Origin: Halegenticoccus tardaugens
GTDB lineage: Archaea; Halobacteriota; Halobacteria; Halobacteriales; Haloferacaceae
NCBI RefSeq assembly: GCF_004116405.1
Contig: NZ_SDIC01000004.1
Coordinates: 540,079-604,078, forward strand
Length of the DNA stretch: 64,000 bases
Direction: 5' to 3'
Under the pieces are notes generated by a model that saw nothing but the letters and a program-made list of their open reading frames with translations, was not told the DNA's origin and did no database searches. Made by a program: the position numbers and the translations under genes. Within the stretch, counting starts at the first letter, position 1. Every line of letters starts with the position of its first letter. Shown here one piece after another: positions 59,392 through 64,000 of the stretch.

Positions 59392-59660
59392 GCGCTCGAA
59401 ACTCACGTTGCGGCGGCCGCCGCACGATCGCTCGGGGTCGCCCTCGCCGCGGCCGCCACCGCGCGACCGTTCGGGGCTCCCCCGGGGACGGGCGGCGCGG
59501 ACGCGATGACGCGGACGGCGGTGCCGTGGAAGGCGGAGATGCGGAAGGCGGTGAGACGGAACGTGCAGACGCGGAAGGAGGAGACGCGAGAGGGGGCGGA
59601 TGGCCCCATCTCGAAATCTTCAAAGGGATACCTCAAGGAGAAACAAACAATGGTTTATGA
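59388..59660 (+). other. Low-complexity stretch between the methyltransferase and nuoJ1
   Basis: 259 bases lie between the methyltransferase stop and nuoJ1. From about 59505 the plus strand is purine-rich with imperfect repeats of GCGGAAGGCGG and GACGCGGAAGGAG. One frame (ATG 59388 to 59660, 90 codons) is open and Gly/Asp/Glu-rich after an Arg-rich start (for instance EGGDAEGGETERADAEGG), but it overlaps nuoJ1 and its N terminus is unlike haloarchaeal proteins; I treat it as unlikely. Near the end, CAAGGAG is a good Shine-Dalgarno for nuoJ1. Confidence 0.4.
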
Positions 59661-59910
59661 GACCATCGCGTTCGCGCTGTTCGCCCTCGTTACGTTGGGC
59701 TGCAGCCTCGGCGTCGTCCTCGTGCGGGACGTCTGGCATTCCGCACTCCTGCTCGGGGGCGCGCTGTTGAGCGTCGCGGTGCACTACGTGATGCTGCAGG
59801 CGGAGTTCGTCGCAGCGATGCAGATCCTCGTCTACGTCGGCGGGGTTCTCATCCTCATCACGTTCGCCGTGATGCTCACGCGTACGAACCCGGAGGTGAG
59901 TAGCACATGA
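59650..59910 (+). CDS. nuoJ1: NADH dehydrogenase-like complex I subunit J, N-terminal part
   Basis: 86 residues from ATG 59650, with AAGGAG 10-15 bases upstream. The N-terminal half of NuoJ: ETIAFALFALVTLGCSLGVVLV and NPHYAGLFLALTLL-like DVWHSALLLGGALLSVAVHYVMLQAEFVAAMQILVYVGGVLILITFAVML. The AEFVAAMQILVYVGGVLILITFAVMLT motif is diagnostic. The C-terminal half is a separate gene (nuoJ2), overlapped by 4 bases. Confidence 0.93.
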   Translation: MVYETIAFALFALVTLGCSLGVVLVRDVWHSALLLGGALLSVAVHYVMLQAEFVAAMQILVYVGGVLILITFAVMLTRTNPEVSST

Positions 59911-60323
59911 CAAGCAAACCGCGGCTGAAGCTCGGCTCGCATCTCGTGCCCGGTCTGGCGGCCGTCGCGCTCTTTTTCGTGATGGCGCTCGCGTTCGCCG
60001 GCGCGTCGTTCCCGTCGCCGGAGGGCTTCGGACCGAACGCCAACGTCACCGCGAGCATCGGCTACGCGATGTTCGACCTGACCGACTTCGGGAGCATCGG
60101 GTCGGAGGGCTTCCTCGCGGCGTTCATCATCATCGCCATCGTCCTCGACGCGGCGATCGACGCCGCCGTCTTCCTCGCGAAGCGCGAGGAGGACGGAAGC
60201 GTCGTCACCGCGCTGACCGACGGGGGTCGCGACCTGTTGAAGGGATCGGGCGCGGAGCGGGGCGACGGACGTTCGGGCTCCGACGAGGAGTCGCCGTCGA
60301 ACTGGACGGGAGGTGACGAGTGA
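59907..60323 (+). CDS. nuoJ2: NADH dehydrogenase-like complex I subunit J, C-terminal part
   Basis: 138 residues carrying the last membrane segments of NuoJ: LVPGLAAVALFFVMALAFAGASF and GSIGSEGFLAAFIIIAIVLDAAIDAAVFLAK. The C-terminal 45 residues are a Gly/Ser/Asp/Glu-rich tail absent from bacterial NuoJ. The split of NuoJ into two genes is a known arrangement in haloarchaeal complex I. Overlaps nuoJ1 and nuoK. Confidence 0.9.
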   Translation: MTSKPRLKLGSHLVPGLAAVALFFVMALAFAGASFPSPEGFGPNANVTASIGYAMFDLTDFGSIGSEGFLAAFIIIAIVLDAAIDAAVFLAKREEDGSVVTALTDGGRDLLKGSGAERGDGRSGSDEESPSNWTGGDE

Positions 60324-60625
60324 TGGTGCCGGCGCAGTGGTACCTGCTGCTCGCGGCGGCGGTGTTCTGCATCGGCCTGTTCGGCATCCTGACGCGGCGC
60401 AACGCGCTCCTGTTTCTGATGTCGGTGGAGCTGATGCTGAACGCGGCGAACATCAACTTCATCGCCTTCTCGCTGCAGTGGGGCAACGTCACCGGCCAGA
60501 CGTTCGCGCTCTTTACGATGGCGCTCGCTGCGGCCGAGGTCGCGATCGGGATCGGCATCATCCTCGTGCTGTATCGTAACTTCAAGGACACGGACGTCGC
60601 CAAGGCGACGACGATGAGGTGGTAA
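60323..60625 (+). CDS. nuoK: NADH dehydrogenase-like complex I subunit K
   Basis: 100 residues, three membrane helices. I start at ATG 60323 (TGATG overlap with nuoJ2); GTG 60320 is an equally coupled alternative. YLLLAAAVFCIGLFGILTRRNALLFLMSVELMLNAANINFIAFSLQWG contains the two membrane-buried acidic positions of NuoK (VELMLN and AAEVAIGIGIILVLYR). Confidence 0.95.
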   Translation: MVPAQWYLLLAAAVFCIGLFGILTRRNALLFLMSVELMLNAANINFIAFSLQWGNVTGQTFALFTMALAAAEVAIGIGIILVLYRNFKDTDVAKATTMRW

Positions 60626-60627
60626 CT

Positions 60628-62661
60628 ATGGCAGGCGCATTCGACTTCACACCGGCGATCGTTCTCCTGCCGTTCCTGTCGTTCCTGATCGCGCTCGGCG
60701 CGGGACGGAACATGCCCAAGGGCGGCGCGCTCGCGGGCATCGCGGCGACCGGCGGATCGCTTCTGCTCTCGCTGTGGGCCGCCCTGGCGGTCGCGGGCGG
60801 CGGGACGTACAACCAAACGATCTACACGTGGGCGGCGGGCACGGGTGACTCGTTCGAACTGACGTTCGGGCTGCTCATCGACCCGCTCGCGGCGATGATG
60901 CTCGTCATCGTGACGCTCATCTCGTTCCTCGTGCACGTCTTCAGCCTCGGGTACATGAACGACGAGGGCGAGACGGGACTCCCGCGCTACTACGCGGGTC
61001 TCGGCCTCTTCACCGCCTCCATGCTCGGGTTCGTCGTCGCCGACAACCTGCTCATGGCGTTCATGTTCTTCGAGCTGGTCGGCCTCTGCTCGTGGCTGCT
61101 CATCGGCTTCTGGTTCCGCGAGGAGGCCCCGCCGAGCGCGGCGAAGAAGGCGTTCCTCGTCACCCGCTTCGGTGACTACTTCTTCCTCGTCGGCGTGGTG
61201 GCGGTGTTCGCCACCTTCGGAACCGCCGCGTTCGCGGGCGAGGGATCGTTCCCCGCGATCGCGGAGGCCGTGCTCGCGGGCGAGGGCGCGAGCGTGAACA
61301 CGTTCGGCTTCGACGCGGCGACGTGGTTCACGATCGTCGGGCTGCTCGTGCTGGGCGGCGTGGTCGGCAAGTCCGCGCAGTTCCCGCTGCACACGTGGCT
61401 GCCGGACGCCATGGAGGGTCCGACGCCCGTCTCGGCGCTCATCCACGCGGCGACGATGGTCGCGGCCGGCGTCTATCTCGTCGCCCGGATGTACGGCTTC
61501 TACGCGCTGACGCCGACGACCCTCGCGATCATCGCGTTCGTCGGCGGTTTCACCGCGCTGTTCGCGGCGACGATGGGCGTCGTAAAGCGCGAGATCAAGC
61601 AGGTGCTGGCGTACTCCACCATCTCCCAGTACGGGTACATGATGCTCGCGCTGGGATCGGGCGGATACATCGCCGCGACCTTCCACCTGATGACCCACGC
61701 GTTCTTCAAGGCGCTCCTGTTCCTCGGAGCCGGGTCGGTCATCATCGCGATGCACCACAACGAGAACATGTGGGACATGGGCGGCCTGAAGGATCGGATG
61801 CCCGTGACCTACTGGACGTTCCTCGCGGGCTCGCTCGCGCTCGCGGGCATCTTCCCCTTCTCGGGCTTCTGGTCGAAGGACGAGGTGCTCTACGAGGCGC
61901 TCGCCCACGGCCTCGGCGGGAACCCGCTGCTCCTCGGCGCGTGGGCGATGGGCCTCGTCGCCGTCTTCTTCACCGGCTTCTACACCTTCCGGATGGTGTT
62001 CCTCACGTTCCACGGCGAGCCGCGGACGGACACCGCGCGCGACCCGCACGGCGTCCACTGGAACGTGAAGGGGCCGCTCGCGGTCCTCGGCGTCCTCGCC
62101 GTGGTGGCCGGCTTCGTCAACATGGTGCCGGTCGCGAAGCTGACGGGGCTCCACATCGAGTTCCTGCACGACTGGCTCGACCTCGGCGTCTCCGGCCTCA
62201 CCAACGAGCACTACGTCGAGCTCACCGGCCAGTTCGCGGGCTACGAGACGGGCTACGTCGGCTCAGAGGCGACGACGGTGCTCATCTCGGGCGCGCTCTC
62301 GCTCGGGCTGGCGCTCGCCGGCTCCGGGCTCGCGTACAAGCTGTACAACGTCCCCTCGCCGGTCGAACACACGGACCGGCTCGGGAGCGCCAAGACGCTG
62401 CTGTTCAACAACTACTATCAGGACGAATACCAGGTGTGGCTCGCGGAGACGGCCGCGCAGAACGTCGCCCGCGGCGCGGACAAGTTCGATCAGGGCGTCG
62501 TCGACGGCGTGGTCAACGGGATGTCGGGCGTGAGCCTCTTCTCGGGCGACCGCGTCCGGCGGATCCAGACCGGCGTCGTGAGTAACTACGCGGCGCTGCT
62601 CACGCTCGGACTGGTCGCGCTGCTCCTCGGTATCGGCCTGATGGGAGGCTGGTTCCTATGA
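60628..62661 (+). CDS. nuoL: NADH dehydrogenase-like complex I subunit L
   Basis: Antiporter-like proton-pumping subunit with the long lateral helix at its C terminus. 677 residues from ATG 60628, 2 bases after nuoK. FLVTRFGDYFFLVGVVAVFATFGT, KSAQFPLHTWLPDAMEGPTPVSALIHAATMVAAGVYLVARM and VLAYSTISQYGYMMLALG are the NuoL hallmarks. Lys and Glu of the pumping chain (FFELVGLCSWLLIGFW and VGKSAQ) are visible. The C-terminal 130 residues (NNYYQDEYQVWLAETAAQN...) suit the lateral helix and its anchor. Confidence 0.96.
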   Translation: MAGAFDFTPAIVLLPFLSFLIALGAGRNMPKGGALAGIAATGGSLLLSLWAALAVAGGGTYNQTIYTWAAGTGDSFELTFGLLIDPLAAMMLVIVTLISFLVHVFSLGYMNDEGETGLPRYYAGLGLFTASMLGFVVADNLLMAFMFFELVGLCSWLLIGFWFREEAPPSAAKKAFLVTRFGDYFFLVGVVAVFATFGTAAFAGEGSFPAIAEAVLAGEGASVNTFGFDAATWFTIVGLLVLGGVVGKSAQFPLHTWLPDAMEGPTPVSALIHAATMVAAGVYLVARMYGFYALTPTTLAIIAFVGGFTALFAATMGVVKREIKQVLAYSTISQYGYMMLALGSGGYIAATFHLMTHAFFKALLFLGAGSVIIAMHHNENMWDMGGLKDRMPVTYWTFLAGSLALAGIFPFSGFWSKDEVLYEALAHGLGGNPLLLGAWAMGLVAVFFTGFYTFRMVFLTFHGEPRTDTARDPHGVHWNVKGPLAVLGVLAVVAGFVNMVPVAKLTGLHIEFLHDWLDLGVSGLTNEHYVELTGQFAGYETGYVGSEATTVLISGALSLGLALAGSGLAYKLYNVPSPVEHTDRLGSAKTLLFNNYYQDEYQVWLAETAAQNVARGADKFDQGVVDGVVNGMSGVSLFSGDRVRRIQTGVVSNYAALLTLGLVALLLGIGLMGGWFL

Positions 62662-64000
62662 TCATCGAAGCACTCATCGCGTTCACGTTCGTCGCCGCGC
62701 TGGTGACGTTCCTCGCTCCGGACGAGCGGGCCGGGCAGTTCGCCTTCGCGCTCAGCCTGCTCCCGGTCGTCGGGAGCCTCTACATGTGGTCACAGTTCGA
62801 CGCGACCGGTAACGCCCTCCTGGGCGGCGACCTCGCGTTCGCGACGACGATGGAGTGGCTCAGCGTCGCCGGCTACACGCTGTCGTGGCAGGTCGGCGTC
62901 GACGGGATCAGCATGCCGCTCATCGTGCTGACGACGGTGCTCACGTCGCTTTCGATCGTCAGCGCGTGGACGCCGATCACGGAGCGCGCCTCGCAGTTCT
63001 ACGGCCTCATGCTGTTCATGGAGGCGAACCTCCTCGGCGTGTTCACCGCGCTCGACTTCTTCGTCTGGTTCGTCTTCTGGGAGGCCGTGCTCGTCCCGAT
63101 GTACTTCCTCATCGGCGTCTGGGGCGGCCCGCGCCGGAAGTACGCCGCGATCAAGTTCTTCGTGTACACGAACGTCGCGTCGCTCGTGATGTTCATCGGC
63201 TTCGTGGCGCTCGTCTTCGGACTCGGCAACTCGGTGACGTCGTTCAGCCTGCCGGAGATCGCACAGGCGCTCCGGGGCGGCCAGCTCGCCGGCTTCGGCG
63301 CGCTCGGCCCGTCGGCGCTCGCGACGCTCGCGTTCGCCGCGATGTTCTTCGGCTTCGGCGTGAAGGTGCCGGTCGTCCCGGTCCACACGTGGCTGCCGGA
63401 CGCCCACGTCGAAGCGCCGACGCCGGTGTCCGTGATGCTGGCGGGCGTCCTCCTGAAGATGGGGACGTACGCCCTGCTGCGCTTTAACTTCACGATGCTG
63501 CCGGACGTGGCGAGCGCGTACGCGGTCCCCATCGCGGCCGTCGCCGTGCTCAGCGTCATCTACGGCGCGTTCCTCGCGCTGGCCCAGCAGGACCTCAAGC
63601 GCATCGTGGCGTACTCCTCGGTGTCGTCGATGGGGTACGTCATCCTCGGCCTCGTCGCCTACACCGAGTACGGCGTCGGCGGCGCGACGTTCCAGATGGT
63701 CGCCCACGGCCTCATCTCGGGGCTGCTGTTCATGACGGTCGGCGTCATCTACAACGCCACCCACACCCGGATGGTCGGCGACATGTCCGGTCTCGCCGAC
63801 CGGATGCCGATCACGTCGGGGATCCTCGTCGCCGGCGCGTTCGGCTACATGGGCCTGCCGCTCATGGCCGGCTTCGCCGCGGAGTTCTTCATCTTCGTCG
63901 GCTCGTTCGAGTCGGCGGTGCTCCCGTCCGCGCCCGTCTTCACGGCGGCCGCGATGTTCGGCATCGTCATCGTGGCGGGGTACTTCCTCTTCGCGATGCA
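62658..64000 (+). CDS. nuoM: NADH dehydrogenase-like complex I subunit M, 3'-partial (runs off right edge)
   Basis: Antiporter-like proton-pumping subunit. ATG 62658 overlaps the nuoL stop (ATGA) and the frame MIIEALIAFTFVAALVTFLAP stays open to the edge (about 447 codons; NuoM is usually about 500). Hallmarks: VGVDGISMPLIVLTTVLT, FFVWFVFWEAVLVPMYFLIGVWGG (conserved Glu), FFGFGVKVPVVPVHTWLPDAHVEAPTPVSVMLAGVLLKMGTYALLRF and LKRIVAYSSVSSMGYVILG. nuoN is expected next, outside the window. Confidence 0.95.
   Translation, partial: MIIEALIAFTFVAALVTFLAPDERAGQFAFALSLLPVVGSLYMWSQFDATGNALLGGDLAFATTMEWLSVAGYTLSWQVGVDGISMPLIVLTTVLTSLSIVSAWTPITERASQFYGLMLFMEANLLGVFTALDFFVWFVFWEAVLVPMYFLIGVWGGPRRKYAAIKFFVYTNVASLVMFIGFVALVFGLGNSVTSFSLPEIAQALRGGQLAGFGALGPSALATLAFAAMFFGFGVKVPVVPVHTWLPDAHVEAPTPVSVMLAGVLLKMGTYALLRFNFTMLPDVASAYAVPIAAVAVLSVIYGAFLALAQQDLKRIVAYSSVSSMGYVILGLVAYTEYGVGGATFQMVAHGLISGLLFMTVGVIYNATHTRMVGDMSGLADRMPITSGILVAGAFGYMGLPLMAGFAAEFFIFVGSFESAVLPSAPVFTAAAMFGIVIVAGYFLFAM

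Noticed and set aside
59388..59660. 90-codon frame after the methyltransferase
   Set aside because: Its Arg-rich start and Gly/Glu repeat tail look like GC-driven openness, and it overlaps nuoJ1, which has a good ribosome site and a family match.
1..64000. tRNA, rRNA, CRISPR array, insertion sequence or prophage
   Set aside because: I looked for T-arm GGTTCGAxxCC patterns, rRNA segments, regularly spaced direct repeats, transposase motifs and integrase or capsid genes and found none I could support.

Overview
The window is a GC-rich piece of a halophilic archaeal (Halobacteria) chromosome. The proteins are strongly acidic. The transcription proteins are archaeal: a TFB at 35131-36102 and RNA polymerase subunit Rpo11 at 22706-22990. 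The exported proteins carry Tat-type twin-arginine signals with lipoboxes, and there is a halocyanin-like copper protein. Many genes have a TATA-like element about 25-30 bases before the start codon, which fits leaderless transcripts. The genus cannot be fixed from this sequence alone. I saw no rRNA, tRNA, CRISPR array, insertion sequence or prophage, so this is mostly core and housekeeping sequence.

Layout. 1-3639 (minus): a Mrp-type cation/proton antiporter operon, mnhE-F-G-A'-B-C-D, with every junction overlapping and mnhD running off the left edge. 3837-5982 (minus): MscS channel and CoaBC. 6145-6950 (minus): an AbrB/PIN toxin-antitoxin-like pair with a dyad operator. 7129-13286 (plus): a lysine (diaminopimelate) operon, dapA-dapB-dapD-lysA-dapF-dapE, preceded by a promoter and a possible leader peptide with a Lys-Lys pair. 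13416-16496: a universal stress protein, a zinc ribbon protein, and an overlapping halocyanin/multicopper oxidase pair. 16651-22990: divergent purB and purN-purH fusion, a folC-folP fusion and rpo11. 23103-29916: LtrA family protein, DUF1684 protein, hisF and two tandem GH13 alpha-glucosidases. 29958-36102: purL, two small membrane proteins, a PHP phosphoesterase overlapping an asparagine-synthetase-like protein, a NUDIX hydrolase and TFB.

36298-43411: gatC-gatA, then two TrkA/TrkH potassium uptake pairs facing each other. 43747-50153: a SRPBCC protein and an iron-uptake locus with two substrate-binding lipoproteins, one permease and one ATPase. Three TTAGG...CCTAA palindromes sit at its three promoters, and an unusual FAD-only reductase-like protein follows. 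50257-53986: an Agl23-type membrane protein and purK-purE. 54146-64000 (plus): complex I operon nuoA-B-CD-H-I-[methyltransferase]-J1-J2-K-L-M, cut by the right edge.

How the genes work together. Purine synthesis genes occur in four separate places (purB/purNH, purL, purKE). Two of these, purL and purK, share the upstream motif GCACGCACGTG, which suggests a purine regulon. Energy conversion and ion balance dominate both ends: Mrp antiporter, Trk potassium uptake, MscS and complex I. The most interesting items are the possible lysine leader peptide, the shared purine motif, the PIN toxin with an inserted zinc ribbon, the copper oxidase with type 1 sites in both domains, the glutaminase-less asparagine synthetase paired with a PHP enzyme, the iron-box locus with mini-ORFs, and a codon-anomalous patch inside lysA. 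None is proven new; each needs a database comparison.
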